The position numbers and the translations under genes were made by a program. From assembly GCA_019509985.1 (NCBI GenBank), contig JAEKLF010000065.1, positions 1-44,315 of the forward strand: a DNA stretch of 44,315 bases, written 5' to 3'. Below are positions 26,389-36,266 of the stretch, piece by piece (position 1 is the stretch's first letter; each line of letters starts with the position of its first letter). The notes below the pieces were generated by a model, which saw nothing but the letters and a program-made list of their open reading frames with translations, did no database searches and had not been told where the DNA came from. The DNA is from Burkholderiales bacterium (GTDB lineage: Bacteria; Pseudomonadota; Gammaproteobacteria; Burkholderiales; Burkholderiaceae_C).

Positions 26389-27645
26389 ATGTACCAACAC
26401 ATCAATGTGCCTGCAGGCGGCCAGAAGATAACGGTCAATGCCGACTTCTCGCTGAACGTCCCCGACCAGCCCATCATTCCCTACATCGAAGGCGACGGCA
26501 CCGGTCTCGACATCACGCCGGTCATGCTCAAGGTGGTGGACGCGGCCGTGGCCAAGGCCTACGGCGGCGCGAAGAAGATCCACTGGATGGAGATCTACGC
26601 CGGCGAGAAGAGCACCCGGGTCTACGGTCCCGATGTGTGGCTGCCCGAAGAGACGCTGAAGGTGCTGAAGGACTACGTCGTCTCCATCAAGGGTCCGCTG
26701 ACCACGCCGGTCGGCGGCGGCATCCGCTCGCTGAACGTCGCGCTGCGCCAGGAGCTGGACCTCTACGTCTGCCTACGCCCGGTGCAGTACTTCGACGGCG
26801 TGCCGAGCCCCGTGAAGGAGCCGCACAAGGTCGACATGGTCATCTTCCGCGAGAACTCGGAGGACATCTACGCCGGCATCGAATACGAGGCCGAGAGCGA
26901 CAAGGCCAGGAAGCTCATCAAGTTCCTGCAAGAGGAAATGGGCGTCAAGAAGATCCGCTTCCCGGACACCTCGGGCATCGGCATCAAGCCCGTCAGCCGT
27001 GAAGGCACCGAGCGCCTGGTGCGCAAGGCCATCCAGTACGCCATCGATAACAACAAGCCCAGCGTGACCATCGTGCACAAGGGCAACATCATGAAGTACA
27101 CGGAGGGCGCTTTCCGTGACTGGGCCTACGCGCTGGCGCAGAAGGAATTCGGCGCCGAGCCGATCGACGGCGGCCCGTGGTGCAAGGTCAAGAATCCGAA
27201 GACGGGCAAGGACATCACCATCAAGGACGTCATCGCCGACGCCTTCCTGCAGCAGATCATCCTGCGCCCCGCGGAGTACAGCGTCATCGCCACGCTGAAC
27301 CTGAACGGCGACTACGTCTCCGACGCGCTGGCCGCGCAGGTCGGCGGCATCGGCATCGCCCCGGGCGCCAACATGAGCGACTCCATCGCCATGTTCGAGG
27401 CCACGCACGGCACCGCGCCGAAGTACGCCGGCAAGGACTACGTGAACCCCGGCTCGGAGATCCTGTCTGCCGAGATGATGCTGCGCCACATGGGCTGGAC
27501 GGCGGCGGCCGACCTGATCATCAGCGCTATGGAAAAGGCGATCTTGAGCAAGAAGGTCACCTACGACTTCGCGCGATTGATGGATGGGGCGACGCAGGTG
27601 TCCTGCTCGGGGTTTGGTCAGGTGATGATCGAGCAGATGGGATGA
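26389..27645 (+). CDS. icd: Isocitrate dehydrogenase, NADP-dependent, dimeric type
   Basis: TCA-cycle enzyme, 418 aa, as in E. coli Icd. [17 protein letters not shown] starts the fold. [20 protein letters not shown] carries the Ser (in RSLNVALR) that AceK phosphorylates in E. coli. [34 protein letters not shown] and the metal-binding Asp in [16 protein letters not shown] follow. The C-terminal [20 protein letters not shown] gives NADP specificity. Followed by a strong terminator. Confidence 0.97.
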   Translation: MYQHINVPAGGQKITVNADFSLNVPDQPIIPYIEGDGTGLDITPVMLKVVDAAVAKAYGGAKKIHWMEIYAGEKSTRVYGPDVWLPEETLKVLKDYVVSIKGPLTTPVGGGIRSLNVALRQELDLYVCLRPVQYFDGVPSPVKEPHKVDMVIFRENSEDIYAGIEYEAESDKARKLIKFLQEEMGVKKIRFPDTSGIGIKPVSREGTERLVRKAIQYAIDNNKPSVTIVHKGNIMKYTEGAFRDWAYALAQKEFGAEPIDGGPWCKVKNPKTGKDITIKDVIADAFLQQIILRPAEYSVIATLNLNGDYVSDALAAQVGGIGIAPGANMSDSIAMFEATHGTAPKYAGKDYVNPGSEILSAEMMLRHMGWTAAADLIISAMEKAILSKKVTYDFARLMDGATQVSCSGFGQVMIEQMG

Positions 27646-27679
27646 CGCCGCTGGGCATTCCCTGAGCTTGAATCCCAAG

Positions 27680-27710
27680 TCCGTCGCCGCACATGGCGAC
27701 GGATTTTTTT
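27680..27710 (+). terminator. Intrinsic terminator of icd
   Basis: Nine-bp stem (TCCGTCGCC / GGCGACGGA) with a six-base loop, followed by a run of seven T. A clear rho-independent terminator 35 bp after the icd stop. Confidence 0.93.
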
Positions 27711-27830
27711 GGCCCGATATCGCTTTGTGCGGTCCAAGCCCATCAAAGAAATACGTCGCGGATACGCGCCAACCTGCCGTGCCTGTGGCGCTGTACTGCC
27801 CAAGCCTCGGCTGAAGCAGCTGCGCCACAC

Positions 27831-27861
27831 AAAAAGGAAACCCCGGCTCGGGGCCGGGGTT
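27831..27861 (-). terminator. Orphan intrinsic terminator on the minus strand
   Basis: Stem AACCCCGGC / GCCGGGGTT with a five-base loop; read on the minus strand it is followed by TTCCTTTTT. It lies 175 bp beyond the icd2 terminator, so it would serve another, unrecognised minus-strand transcript. Confidence 0.7.
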
Positions 27862-28035
27862 CGGGGTGCCCGCGGTGCTTCACGGGCATTGGGTCAGGAG
27901 TCTTTGCAGAAGCAAACGCCTGGTAAGCGACTGTAATCCGCAAAACTGGCTGCTGGCTTGCGCGTTTCGGTGGCAATAGCCCGCCGATCGTGAAGAGGAA
28001 ACTGCGTTCGACGAATTGGACCGGACTGAAGCCAT

Positions 28036-28059
28036 AAAAAGGGGGCGCCCTGGCGCCCC
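28036..28059 (-). terminator. Intrinsic terminator of the monomeric isocitrate dehydrogenase gene
   Basis: GGGGCGCC / GGCGCCCC stem followed on the minus strand by TTTTT, 23 bp after the stop codon. Confidence 0.85.
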
Positions 28060-28081
28060 GCTTCCGCTGGATTGCGTTGAA

Positions 28082-30319
28082 TCACGCCGCTAGTGTCTGC
28101 AGCGCGGCGTTGAAGGTCGCGCTGGGGCGCATGACCTTGTCCAGCTTGGCCTCATCGGGCAGGAAGTAGCCGCCGATGTCGGCCGGCTTGCCCTGGACTT
28201 CCTTCAGCTCGGCCGCAATCTTGGCCTCGTTGGCTGCCAGCGCCTCGGCCAGCGGCTTGAAGCGCGCTGCCAGTTCGGCGTCTTCCGTTTGCTCGGCCAG
28301 CGCCTGGGCCCAGTACAGCGTCAGGTAGAAGTGGCTGCCGCGGTTGTCGATCTCGCCGGTCTTGGCACTGGGGCCCTTGCCGTTGTCCAGCAGCTTGCCG
28401 GTCGCGGCGTCCAGCGCGTTGGCGAGCACCTTGGCCTTGGCGTTGTTGGTCTTGATGCCCACATCCTCCAGGCTCACGGCCAGCGCCAGGAACTCACCGA
28501 GCGAGTCCCAGCGCAGGTGGTTCTCTTCCACGAGCTGCTGCACGTGCTTGGGCGCCGAGCCACCCGCGCCGGTCTCGTACATGCCGCCGCCGGCCATCAG
28601 CGGCACGATGGACAGCATCTTGGCCGACGTGCCCAGCTCCATGATGGGGAAGAGGTCGGTCAGGTAGTCGCGCAAGATGTTGCCGGTGGCGCTGATCGTG
28701 TCCAGGCCGCGGATGACGCGCTCCAGTGTGTGACGCATCGCCCGCACCTGGCTCATGATCTGGATGTCCAGGCCCGAGGTGTTGTGCTCATGCAGGTACA
28801 TCTTGACCTTGGTGATCAGCTGCGCCTCGTGCGGGCGGTACTGGTCCAGCCAGAACACCACCGGCATGCCGGAGTTGCGGGCGCGCGTGACGGCCAGCTT
28901 CACCCAATCGCGGATGGCAGCATCCTTGCATTGGCACATGCGCCAGATGTCGCCTTGCTCGACGTTCTGGCTCATCAGCACTTCGCCGGTGGCGATGTCG
29001 GTGATGTTGGCCACGCCGTCTTCGGGGATCTCGAAGGTCTTGTCGTGCGAGCCGTATTCCTCGGCCTGCTGAGCCATCAGGCCGACGTTGGGCACGGTGC
29101 CCATCGTGCGCGGGTCGAAGGCGCCATGCCATTTGCAGAAGTTGATGATCTCCTGGTAGATGCGGGCGAAGGTTGACTCGGGCATCACGGCCTTGACGTC
29201 CTTCAGGCGGCCGTCTGCGCCGTACATCTTGCCGCCGCTGCGGATCATGGCGGGCATGGACGCGTCGACGATGACGTCGTTGGGCGAGTGGAAGTTGGTG
29301 ATGCCCTTGGCCGAGTCCACCATGGCCAGCTCGGGGCGGTGCTCGTGGCAGGCATGCAGGTCGCGCTTGATCTCGTCCTGCTTGGCACTCGGCAACGCGG
29401 CGATCTTGGTGTACAGGTCCACCATGCCGTTGTTGACGTTGATGCCCAGCTCGTCGAACAGCTTGCCGTGCTTCTCGAAGGCGTCGCGGTAGAAGATGCG
29501 CACGCAGTGGCCGAACACGATGGGATGGGAGACCTTCATCATCGTGGCCTTGACGTGCAGCGAAAACATCACGCCGGTCTTGCGCGCGTCCTCGATCTCA
29601 CGCTCGTAGAAGGCCAGCAGCGCCTTCTTGCTCATGAACATGGAGTCGATCACCTCGCGGTCCAGCAGCGAGACCTTGGCCTTGAGCACGATGGCCTTGC
29701 CGCTCTTGGTGATGAGCTCCATCTTCACGTCGCGGGCGCGGTCCAGCGTCATGGACTTCTCGCCGTGATAGAAGTCGCCGTCGTGCATGTGCGAGACGTG
29801 TGAGCGCGAGGCCTGGCTCCACTCGTCCATGCGGTGCGGGTTCTTGCGGGCGTATTCCTTGACGGCCTTGGGCGCGCGGCGGTCGGAGTTGCCTTCACGC
29901 AGCACCGGGTTCACGGCCGAGCCGATGCACCTGTTGTAGCGGGCGCGGATGTCCTTCTCCTCGTCCGTCTTCGGCTGCTCGGGAAAGTCCGGGATCTTGT
30001 AGCCCTTGTCCTGCAGTTCCTTGATGGCGGCCTTGAGCTGCGACACCGAGGCACTGATGTTGGGCAGCTTGATGATGTTGGCCTCGGGCCTGAGCGTCAG
30101 CTTGCCTAGTGCGGCGAGGTTGTCGGGCTGGCGTTGCTCTTCGGTCAGGAGTTCCGGGAACTGGCCCAGGATGCGGCCGGCCACCGAGATGTCGCTGGTG
30201 ACGACATCGATCCCCGCCGAGGCCGTGAAGGCTTTGACAACCGGCAGCAGCGAAGCCGTGGCCAGGCGGGGCGCTTCATCGGTCAAGGTGTAAATGATCT
30301 GGGTCTTTTCGGCGGTCAT
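28082..30319 (-). CDS. icd2: Isocitrate dehydrogenase, NADP-dependent, monomeric type
   Basis: 745-aa monomeric IDH (IDH-II family), a different fold family member from the dimeric enzyme encoded next door; same reaction, isocitrate to 2-oxoglutarate with NADPH. The N-terminus [20 protein letters not shown], the region [41 protein letters not shown] (substrate-binding Ser/Asn/Arg) and NPHRMDEWS are hallmark sequences. Full length, no break. ATG at 30319. It converges on icd with a 436-bp gap. Confidence 0.97.
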   Translation of the reverse strand: MTAEKTQIIYTLTDEAPRLATASLLPVVKAFTASAGIDVVTSDISVAGRILGQFPELLTEEQRQPDNLAALGKLTLRPEANIIKLPNISASVSQLKAAIKELQDKGYKIPDFPEQPKTDEEKDIRARYNRCIGSAVNPVLREGNSDRRAPKAVKEYARKNPHRMDEWSQASRSHVSHMHDGDFYHGEKSMTLDRARDVKMELITKSGKAIVLKAKVSLLDREVIDSMFMSKKALLAFYEREIEDARKTGVMFSLHVKATMMKVSHPIVFGHCVRIFYRDAFEKHGKLFDELGINVNNGMVDLYTKIAALPSAKQDEIKRDLHACHEHRPELAMVDSAKGITNFHSPNDVIVDASMPAMIRSGGKMYGADGRLKDVKAVMPESTFARIYQEIINFCKWHGAFDPRTMGTVPNVGLMAQQAEEYGSHDKTFEIPEDGVANITDIATGEVLMSQNVEQGDIWRMCQCKDAAIRDWVKLAVTRARNSGMPVVFWLDQYRPHEAQLITKVKMYLHEHNTSGLDIQIMSQVRAMRHTLERVIRGLDTISATGNILRDYLTDLFPIMELGTSAKMLSIVPLMAGGGMYETGAGGSAPKHVQQLVEENHLRWDSLGEFLALAVSLEDVGIKTNNAKAKVLANALDAATGKLLDNGKGPSAKTGEIDNRGSHFYLTLYWAQALAEQTEDAELAARFKPLAEALAANEAKIAAELKEVQGKPADIGGYFLPDEAKLDKVMRPSATFNAALQTLAA

Positions 30320-30430
30320 GGGGCGTGGTCCGGTGAATTGAAATCCTTGTGGCGCAGCACCAAGCGGCTGCGCGCGGGCATGAACTCTAGCAAGCCTGGT
30401 CGGCGCGCGGCTTACGGCGGCGGCGCCAAT

Positions 30431-30467
30431 GCAAAAGCCCCGTGGCGTCGGGCCACGGGGCTTTTGC
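30431..30467. terminator. Strong bidirectional-type terminator downstream of the cold-shock gene
   Basis: Sixteen-bp perfect stem (GCAAAAGCCCCGTGGC and its complement) with a five-base loop. The A-run on one side and T-run on the other let it work in either direction; the cold-shock gene ends 16 bp away on the minus strand. Confidence 0.9.
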
Positions 30468-30482
30468 TCGGGCCGGCTCGGC

Positions 30483-30737
30483 TCAGGACGCCAACGGCTG
30501 TGGCTGCTGCTCGGCGGCGCGTGCGGCGGCTTCCATCGGCGTGATGTTTTGGGCCAACTGGCCCTTGGGGCCCTGCACCAGGTCGAATTGCACCTGGCTG
30601 CCCTGTTTCAGCGTCCGGAATCCTTCCATCTGGATCGCCGAAAAATGGGCGAAGACATCATCGCCGCCGGCCTCCGGCTCGATGAAACCAAAGCCCTTGG
30701 CATCGTTGAACCACTTGACTTTGCCCAGCGCCATCAT
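30483..30737 (-). CDS. Cold-shock domain protein (CspA family)
   Basis: About 84-aa RNA chaperone with one cold-shock domain: [19 protein letters not shown] (RNP1) and [11 protein letters not shown] (RNP2), then [20 protein letters not shown] short Ala/Gln tail follows. There are two adjacent ATG codons (30737 and 30734); the first is used because GGAGA lies five bases before it. The leader holds a stronger ribosome-binding sequence and a four-codon reading frame just upstream (see 30746-30772). Confidence 0.93.
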   Translation of the reverse strand: MMALGKVKWFNDAKGFGFIEPEAGGDDVFAHFSAIQMEGFRTLKQGSQVQFDLVQGPKGQLAQNITPMEAAARAAEQQPQPLAS

Positions 30738-30772
30738 GTTGTCTCCATTCTTTGTGGCACCTCCTTGGGAGG
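30735..30772 (-). promoter_or_regulatory. Cold-shock gene leader: masked Shine-Dalgarno and four-codon frame
   Basis: On the minus strand, CCTCC-CAA-GGAGG forms a small hairpin that hides a perfect AAGGAGGT (30759-30766). Ten bases later ATG (30748) opens a four-codon frame, Met-Glu-Thr-Thr, whose TGA overlaps the first ATG of the cold-shock gene. This could couple translation or make it temperature dependent; both are inference. Confidence 0.4.
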
Positions 30773-30904
30773 CGGACGTCGATTCTGGTGACGTGAACAA
30801 GGGCGTCAATTCGGGACCTTCCCGGCCGGGTTGACCCGGAGACGCTTGCAATTTCGCCAGGCGTCGCCAACTGCCCGCGGTCGGCGGGGGATAACCCCCG
30901 TCGA

Positions 30905-30910
30905 TAGAAT
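30905..30910 (+). promoter_or_regulatory. -10 element of clpS, implying a leaderless start
   Basis: TAGAAT ends six bases before the clpS ATG at 30917, so transcription would start at or next to that codon. There is no ribosome-binding site. The -35 region has no good match. Confidence 0.5.
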
Positions 30911-30916
30911 CCCGAC

Positions 30917-31297
30917 ATGCCTGTGCTCCCCGTCAGTTCACCGCGTAACCAGTCGCCTCCGCCTCCGCCCGCGCCTCCTCTGAAGCCCGGCAAGGACGAA
31001 GGCGAAGGGGCGGTCGTCGTCGAGCGGCAGACCCAGAAAACCGAGCCCCCGAGGCTCTACCAGGTCCTGCTGCTGAACGACGATTTCACGCCGATGGAGT
31101 TTGTTGTCATGGTTCTGCAGGAATTTTTCCGGCATGACCTCGATACGGCGACGCAGATCATGCTCAAAATCCACCACGAGGGTCGCGGGGTCTGCGGTGT
31201 GTTCACCAAGGACGTCGCCGCGACCAAGGTGGAGCTGGTTCTGGCCGCCTCACGGCGTGCCGGCCACCCCCTGCAGTGCATTATGGAGGCCGCATGA
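30917..31297 (+). CDS. clpS: ClpS adaptor for ClpAP
   Basis: 126-aa N-end-rule adaptor that hands substrates to ClpA. The core begins [21 protein letters not shown], with NDD and the Met of the binding pocket, followed by [18 protein letters not shown]. The N-terminus is unusually long (about 44 residues) and Pro-rich (a PPPPPAPP run); no internal start codon would give a shorter form. Its stop overlaps the clpA ATG. Confidence 0.95.
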   Translation: MPVLPVSSPRNQSPPPPPAPPLKPGKDEGEGAVVVERQTQKTEPPRLYQVLLLNDDFTPMEFVVMVLQEFFRHDLDTATQIMLKIHHEGRGVCGVFTKDVAATKVELVLAASRRAGHPLQCIMEAA

Positions 31298-33615
31298 TTG
31301 CGCAAGAGCTTGAAGTCAGTTTGCACATGGCGTTCGTCGAAGCACGCCAGCAGCGGCACGAATTCATCACCGTCGAGCACCTGCTGCTCGCTTTGCTCGA
31401 CAACCCGAGCGCCGCGGAGGTGCTGCGCGCCTGCGCGGCCAACCTGGACGACCTGCGCAAGAGCCTGACGCAGTTCATCAAGGAAAACACGCCCATGGTG
31501 GGCGGCAGTGACGAGGTGGACACCCAACCCACGCTGGGTTTCCAGCGCGTCATCCAGCGCGCCATCATGCACGTGCAGAGCACGGGCAGCGGCAAGAAGG
31601 AAGTGACCGGCGCCAACGTGCTCGTCGCCATCTTCGGCGAGAAGGATTCGCACGCCGTCTACTACCTGCACCAGCAGGGCGTGACGCGCCTGGACGTCGT
31701 CAACTTCATCGCGCACGGCATCAAAAAGACCGACCCGGAGCCGCCCAAGGCGCCGGAAGGCCAGAGCCCGGGCAACGAAGGCGAGCGCGAGGAGGCCGAG
31801 GGCGGCAGCGCCAAGGCCTCGCCGCTGGAGCAGTTCACGCAGAACCTGAACCAGCACGCCAAGGACGGCAAGATCGACCCGCTGATCGGCCGCGAAGCCG
31901 AGGTCGAACGCGTCGTGCAGGTGCTGTGCCGCCGGCGCAAGAACAACCCGCTGCTGGTGGGCGAAGCCGGTGTCGGCAAGACGGCCATCGCCGAGGGCCT
32001 GGCCTGGAGGATCACCGAAGGCGAAGTCCCTGAGGTCCTCGCCGACTCCGTCGTCTACTCGCTGGACATGGGCGCGCTGCTGGCGGGCACCAAGTACCGC
32101 GGCGACTTCGAGCAGCGCCTGAAGGGCGTGCTGAAAGCGCTGAAGGACCAGCCCAACGCCATCCTCTTCATCGACGAGATCCATACGCTGATCGGTGCCG
32201 GCGCGGCCTCGGGCGGCACGCTGGACGCCAGCAACCTGCTCAAGCCGGCGCTGTCGTCCGGCCAGATGAAGTGCATCGGCGCGACGACCTTCACCGAGTA
32301 CCGTGGCATCTTCGAGAAGGACGCCGCGCTGAGTCGGCGCTTCCAGAAGATCGACGTGCCCGAGCCGTCGGTCGAGCAGACCATCGAGATCCTGAAGGGG
32401 CTCAAGAGCCGCTTCGAGGAACACCACTCGGTCAAGTACGCGCTGGGCGCGCTGCAGGCCGCGGCCGAGCTGTCCGCCAAGTACATCAACGACCGCCACC
32501 TGCCCGACAAGGCCATCGACGTCATCGACGAGGCCGGCGCGGCGCAGCGCATCCTGCCCAAGAGCAAGCAGAAGAAAACCATCACGCGTACCGAGGTCGA
32601 GGACATCGTCGCAAAGATCGCGCGCATCCCGCCTGCGTCCGTCAACAGCGATGACCGCAGCAAGCTCAAGACGCTGGACCGCGACCTGAAGAGCGTCGTC
32701 TTCGGCCAGGACCCGGCCGTCGATGCGCTGGCCGCTGCCATCAAGATGGCGCGTTCCGGCCTCGGTCGGCCCGAGAAGCCGGTCGGCAGCTTCCTGTTCA
32801 GCGGCCCCACCGGCGTCGGCAAGACCGAAGTCGCTAAGCAACTCGCCTACATCCTGGGCATCGAGCTGATCCGCTTCGACATGTCGGAGTACATGGAGCG
32901 CCACGCCGTCAGCCGCCTGATCGGCGCGCCGCCGGGCTATGTGGGCTTCGACCAGGGCGGCCTGCTGACCGAGGCCGTCACGAAGAAGCCGCATGCGGTG
33001 CTGCTGCTCGACGAGATCGAGAAGGCGCACCCGGACGTCTTCAACGTGCTGCTGCAGGTCATGGACCACGGCACGCTGACCGACAACAACGGGCGCAAGG
33101 CCGACTTCCGCAACGTCATCATCATCATGACGACGAACGCGGGCGCCGAGGCCTTGAACAAGTCCACCATCGGCTTCACGACGTCGCGCCAGCAGGGCGA
33201 CGAGATGGCCGACATCAAGCGCTTGTTCACGCCCGAGTTCCGCAACCGGCTGGATGCCATCGTGTCCTTCCGCGCGCTGGACGAGGAGATCATCCTGCGC
33301 GTGGTCGACAAGTTCCTGCTGCAGCTCGAAAGCCAGCTGCAGGAGAAGAAGGTCGAGGTCAGCTTCTCCGACGCGCTGCGCAAGCAGCTTGCCAAGAAGG
33401 GGTTCGATCCGCTGATGGGCGCGCGGCCGATGCAGCGCCTGATCCAGGACACCATCCGCCGTGCGCTGGCTGACGAACTGCTGTTCGGTCGCCTCGTCGA
33501 CGGTGGTCGCCTGAGCGTGGACGTGGACGACGAGGGCGAGACGGTGCTGGACATCCAACCCATCGTCAAGCCGACCAAGGACGGCAAGCCCAAGGCCGAG
33601 CCGGCAACCGCCTGA
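31294..33615 (+). CDS. clpA: ATP-dependent Clp protease ATP-binding subunit ClpA
   Basis: 773-aa hexameric unfoldase that feeds ClpP. The N-terminal Clp-N repeats include [19 protein letters not shown]. The first AAA+ domain has Walker A GEAGVGKT (about residues 226-233) and Walker [15 protein letters not shown]. The second has Walker [10 protein letters not shown] and [15 protein letters not shown]. The linker lacks the long ClpB coiled coil, so it is ClpA. ATGA overlap with clpS; clpP is not in the window. Confidence 0.97.
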   Translation: MIAQELEVSLHMAFVEARQQRHEFITVEHLLLALLDNPSAAEVLRACAANLDDLRKSLTQFIKENTPMVGGSDEVDTQPTLGFQRVIQRAIMHVQSTGSGKKEVTGANVLVAIFGEKDSHAVYYLHQQGVTRLDVVNFIAHGIKKTDPEPPKAPEGQSPGNEGEREEAEGGSAKASPLEQFTQNLNQHAKDGKIDPLIGREAEVERVVQVLCRRRKNNPLLVGEAGVGKTAIAEGLAWRITEGEVPEVLADSVVYSLDMGALLAGTKYRGDFEQRLKGVLKALKDQPNAILFIDEIHTLIGAGAASGGTLDASNLLKPALSSGQMKCIGATTFTEYRGIFEKDAALSRRFQKIDVPEPSVEQTIEILKGLKSRFEEHHSVKYALGALQAAAELSAKYINDRHLPDKAIDVIDEAGAAQRILPKSKQKKTITRTEVEDIVAKIARIPPASVNSDDRSKLKTLDRDLKSVVFGQDPAVDALAAAIKMARSGLGRPEKPVGSFLFSGPTGVGKTEVAKQLAYILGIELIRFDMSEYMERHAVSRLIGAPPGYVGFDQGGLLTEAVTKKPHAVLLLDEIEKAHPDVFNVLLQVMDHGTLTDNNGRKADFRNVIIIMTTNAGAEALNKSTIGFTTSRQQGDEMADIKRLFTPEFRNRLDAIVSFRALDEEIILRVVDKFLLQLESQLQEKKVEVSFSDALRKQLAKKGFDPLMGARPMQRLIQDTIRRALADELLFGRLVDGGRLSVDVDDEGETVLDIQPIVKPTKDGKPKAEPATA

Positions 33616-33617
33616 GC

Positions 33618-33641
33618 GTCAGCTCGGGAGTCAGCTCGGGA
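33618..33641 (+). repeat. Tandem 12-bp repeat after clpA
   Basis: GTCAGCTCGGGA occurs twice in direct succession, immediately after the clpA stop codon and before its terminator. Probably a small local duplication of no function. Confidence 0.6.
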
Positions 33642-33647
33642 AACAGG

Positions 33648-33674
33648 AAGGGGCGCCTCGGCGTCCTTTTTTTT
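33648..33674 (+). terminator. Intrinsic terminator of clpSA
   Basis: GGGCGCC/GGCGTCC stem followed by eight T, about 35 bp after the clpA stop. Confidence 0.88.
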
Positions 33675-33676
33675 CT

Positions 33677-34456
33677 TCAGCCGGCCGGGCCCTGCTTGAA
33701 GAAGCCGGCCAGCAGCTCGTACATCGCCGGCTCCTCGGCGCGCATCGCGGCCGGGGCGACGAAGAAGGCCTCGACGGCCACGGCGAAGAACTCCTCGACG
33801 GCTTCGGCGCCGTAAGGATCGATCAGCGTCTCCTCGCCGGCGTCGATGCGCTCGCAGAAGCGTTCCCACTCGGCGTCGATGACGGCGATCCAGCGCTCGC
33901 GCGCATCGCCGCTATCCAGTGGCGGCACGCCGTCGGCCAGGCCATCGCGCATGTCGATGACGTGGGCGAACTCGTGGATGACGACGTTGTAGACCGCGTC
34001 GGCGTCGAACTCGGCCGGGTCGTCGCTGACGGCCACCGCGTTCCAGGCCAGCATCAGCGGCCCGCCTTCCATCGCCTCGCCGGCCAGTTCCTCGTCGTAC
34101 TCGTGGACGATGCCGTCCTCGTCTTCAAAGCGGCGCTGCGCGACGACCTCGCCCTCGTGCATGACGATGCCGACGAAGCCGTCATACCAGGCCAGGCCCA
34201 GGCGCAGCACCGGCAGGCAGGCCTGGGCGGCGACGGCCACGGCCACCTCGTCGGTGATCTCGAAGCCGTCGACGCCATGGAACTCCTTGGTCGACAGAAA
34301 GAGGCTGCACAGGCGGCGCAGCTCGGCCAGATCCTCTTCGCTGTGCTGCCCGAGGAAGGGATAGCGCAGCAGCGTCAGCTGCCACAGCGCGTCTGGAATT
34401 GCATGGCGTCCGACGGCGCGCTGCTCGCGCCAGTGACGCAGGGCTTTCAGGAGCAC
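33677..34456 (-). CDS. mtfA: MtfA-type zinc peptidase
   Basis: 259 aa, zinc-dependent peptidase of the MtfA (YeeI) family; in E. coli it binds the glucose repressor Mlc. The zinc motif is VVIHEFAHVIDMRDG (HExxH), with a downstream Glu in AVEEFFAVAVEAFF as third ligand. ARDGVPPLDSG-like spacing between them is normal (here DGLADGVPPLD). The start is GTG at 34456, inside the end of lpxH (10-bp overlap), with no clear ribosome-binding site; translation coupling is likely. Confidence 0.9.
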   Translation of the reverse strand: MLLKALRHWREQRAVGRHAIPDALWQLTLLRYPFLGQHSEEDLAELRRLCSLFLSTKEFHGVDGFEITDEVAVAVAAQACLPVLRLGLAWYDGFVGIVMHEGEVVAQRRFEDEDGIVHEYDEELAGEAMEGGPLMLAWNAVAVSDDPAEFDADAVYNVVIHEFAHVIDMRDGLADGVPPLDSGDARERWIAVIDAEWERFCERIDAGEETLIDPYGAEAVEEFFAVAVEAFFVAPAAMRAEEPAMYELLAGFFKQGPAG

Positions 34457-35199
34457 AGCGGGATGCGCTGCAGGCCAGTGGCCGACAGCCGGATCACGTC
34501 ACCACGCGGCGGCGTCGCGTCCAGATCCCAGTCGGACAGCACGACGCGCTGCAAACCGCCGCCGAGATCGTGCTCGGCCGGCCTGTGCGTGTGGCCATGG
34601 ATCATCGTCGTCGCGCCGGCTTCGCGCAGCAGCGCGCGGCAGGCGGCGGTATCGAGGTCGGTCGCCATCAACTGCGCCGCCTGGGCCGCGCGGCTGCCCT
34701 CGCGCATCTGCCGTCCGAGTGCAAGACGGGCCTCGAGCGGCTGAGCCAGCACCTGGGCCTGCCACTCGGGCGAGCGCACCTGGCTGCGGAAGGCCTGGTA
34801 GGCGGTGTCGTCCAGGCATTGCGCATCGCCGTGCACGAGCAGCCAGCGCTGGCCGAATGCGGCGAGCAGCGTCGGGTCGGGCAGGGCGGTCATGCCGCAG
34901 GCGGCGAGCATGTCGGCACCGACGAGGAAGTCGCGGTTGCCGTGCATGAAGAACAGGTCCAGCCGCTGGCTGGCTTCGCGCAACATCGCGACGCAGCCGG
35001 CCTCGAAAGGCAGCGTGCGCGCGTCGTCGCCGACCCAGACCTCGAAGATGTCCCCGAGCAGCAGCACGGCCTGCGCAGGCGTCTCGGCGAGATGCCGTTG
35101 CAGCCGGGCCAGGGTGCCCGGCGTTTCGGGCCCGAGGTGCAGGTCGGACAGCAGGTCAACCTGCTGCCAGTGCGCCGGGGCCGTCAGCGTGTGGATCAA
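34447..35199 (-). CDS. lpxH: UDP-2,3-diacylglucosamine hydrolase
   Basis: Lipid A pathway enzyme, 250 aa, peripheral to the inner membrane. The metallophosphoesterase motifs are in order: LLSDLHLG (D19, H21), [29 protein letters not shown] and IHGHTHRP. The start is TTG at 35199, overlapping the ppiB stop; no ATG or GTG gives a complete N-terminus, so TTG is accepted. Together with lpxK and kdsB at the start of the window it provides lipid A steps, but in a separate operon. Confidence 0.93.
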   Translation of the reverse strand: MIHTLTAPAHWQQVDLLSDLHLGPETPGTLARLQRHLAETPAQAVLLLGDIFEVWVGDDARTLPFEAGCVAMLREASQRLDLFFMHGNRDFLVGADMLAACGMTALPDPTLLAAFGQRWLLVHGDAQCLDDTAYQAFRSQVRSPEWQAQVLAQPLEARLALGRQMREGSRAAQAAQLMATDLDTAACRALLREAGATTMIHGHTHRPAEHDLGGGLQRVVLSDWDLDATPPRGDVIRLSATGLQRIPLCS

Positions 35200-35696
35200 A
35201 CTTCGACGGCTTTCTCGATGATGACGTCTTCGACCGGCACGTCGCCATGGCCCGAGCGCGTGGCGGTCTTGACCTTCTCGATCTTGTCGACCACGTCCTG
35301 GCCTTCGATGACCTTGCCGAAGACGGCATAGCCCCAGCCCGACGGGCTCTCGGACTTGAAGTCCAGGAAGCCGTTGTTGGTCGTGTTGATGAAGAACTGC
35401 GCCGTGGCCGAATGCGGCGCATTGGTGCGCGCCATCGCCAGCGTGTAGTGGGCGTTCTTCAGGCCGTTGTTGGCCTCGTTCTGGATCTGCGCGTCGGTGG
35501 GCTTTTGCTTCATGCCCGCCTCGAAGCCGCCGCCCTGGACCATGAAGCCCTTGATGACGCGGTGGAAGACCGTGCCGTCGTAATGGCCCTTGCGCACATA
35601 GCTCAGGAAGTTGGCGACGGACAGAGGCGCCTTTTCAGCGTCCAGCTCGATCTTGATCAGGCCGTGGTTGGTGTGGAGTTCGACTTGGTTGCTCAT
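35196..35696 (-). CDS. ppiB: Peptidyl-prolyl cis-trans isomerase, cytoplasmic cyclophilin
   Basis: 166 aa without a signal peptide. Cyclophilin core: [15 protein letters not shown] with the catalytic Arg in [39 protein letters not shown] and [18 protein letters not shown]. Length and lack of a leader point to PpiB. Its ATG overlaps the stop of the upstream periplasmic cyclophilin gene (ATGA). Confidence 0.95.
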   Translation of the reverse strand: MSNQVELHTNHGLIKIELDAEKAPLSVANFLSYVRKGHYDGTVFHRVIKGFMVQGGGFEAGMKQKPTDAQIQNEANNGLKNAHYTLAMARTNAPHSATAQFFINTTNNGFLDFKSESPSGWGYAVFGKVIEGQDVVDKIEKVKTATRSGHGDVPVEDVIIEKAVEV

Positions 35697-36256
35697 TTTT
35701 TGACGGGCTCGACGAGAGCCTTGGTGATGAAGATGGCTTTGACCGGCAGGTGCTGGTGCATGCCGTGCGGTGCGACCTCGGCGGCGCGGATCTTGTCGAC
35801 GACCTCCATGCCCTCGATGACCTGGCCGAAGACGGCGTAACCGGTCGAAGGGTCGGTGGGCTCGCCATCGAGGAAGGGGTTGTCGACGACGTTGATGAAG
35901 AACTGCGCCGTGGCCGAGTTCGGGTCGTTGGTGCGGGCCATCGCGACGCTGCCGCGCACATTGTTCAGGCCGTTATGGGATTCCAGCGGAATCGGCGGCT
36001 TGGTGGGGCGCTGGTTCAGCTTGGCGTCGAAGCCGCCGGTCTGGATCATGAAGTTGCCCATGACGCGGTGGAAGATGACGCCGTTGTAGTGGCCGGCCTT
36101 CACGTACTGCACGAAGTTGGCGACGGACTTGGGCGCCTTCTCGGCATTCAGCTCGATGCGAATGTCGCCTTCGGTGGTCTGCAGCTTCACGGTCTGTGCC
36201 GAGGCGCTGGCCAAGGCCAGCAGGCCGGCGAGGAGCAAGGGGAGAGTCTTGGTCAT
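35693..36256 (-). CDS. ppiA: Peptidyl-prolyl cis-trans isomerase, exported cyclophilin
   Basis: 187 aa with a signal peptide ([20 protein letters not shown], cleavage before QTVKL). The mature part is a second cyclophilin: [54 protein letters not shown]. It is probably periplasmic (PpiA-type). It is coupled to ppiB, so one operon makes both a periplasmic and a cytoplasmic isomerase. Confidence 0.93.
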   Translation of the reverse strand: MTKTLPLLLAGLLALASASAQTVKLQTTEGDIRIELNAEKAPKSVANFVQYVKAGHYNGVIFHRVMGNFMIQTGGFDAKLNQRPTKPPIPLESHNGLNNVRGSVAMARTNDPNSATAQFFINVVDNPFLDGEPTDPSTGYAVFGQVIEGMEVVDKIRAAEVAPHGMHQHLPVKAIFITKALVEPVKK

Positions 36257-36266
36257 GGCTTGGGAT

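Larger units (their letters stand above)
27646..28081. other. Gap between the two isocitrate dehydrogenase genes
   Basis: 436 bp with no convincing gene. It holds three hairpins with T-runs: one ending icd (27680-27710, plus), one ending icd2 (28036-28059, minus), and a third on the minus strand (27831-27861). The third is not needed by any recognised gene and implies a short minus-strand transcript of up to about 170 bases between 28035 and 27861. Short reading frames here (e.g. 27709-27936) have no family resemblance. Confidence 0.55.

Noticed and set aside
27709..27936. 75-codon frame with CRAC motif starting in the icd terminator
   Set aside because: It begins with TTG in the terminator T-run, has no ribosome-binding site, and its end crosses another hairpin. 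No family resemblance.
27894..28085. 63-codon minus-strand frame between the IDH genes
   Set aside because: It starts upstream of the icd2 stop region and runs through the icd2 terminator; low plausibility as a protein, though a non-coding RNA remains possible.
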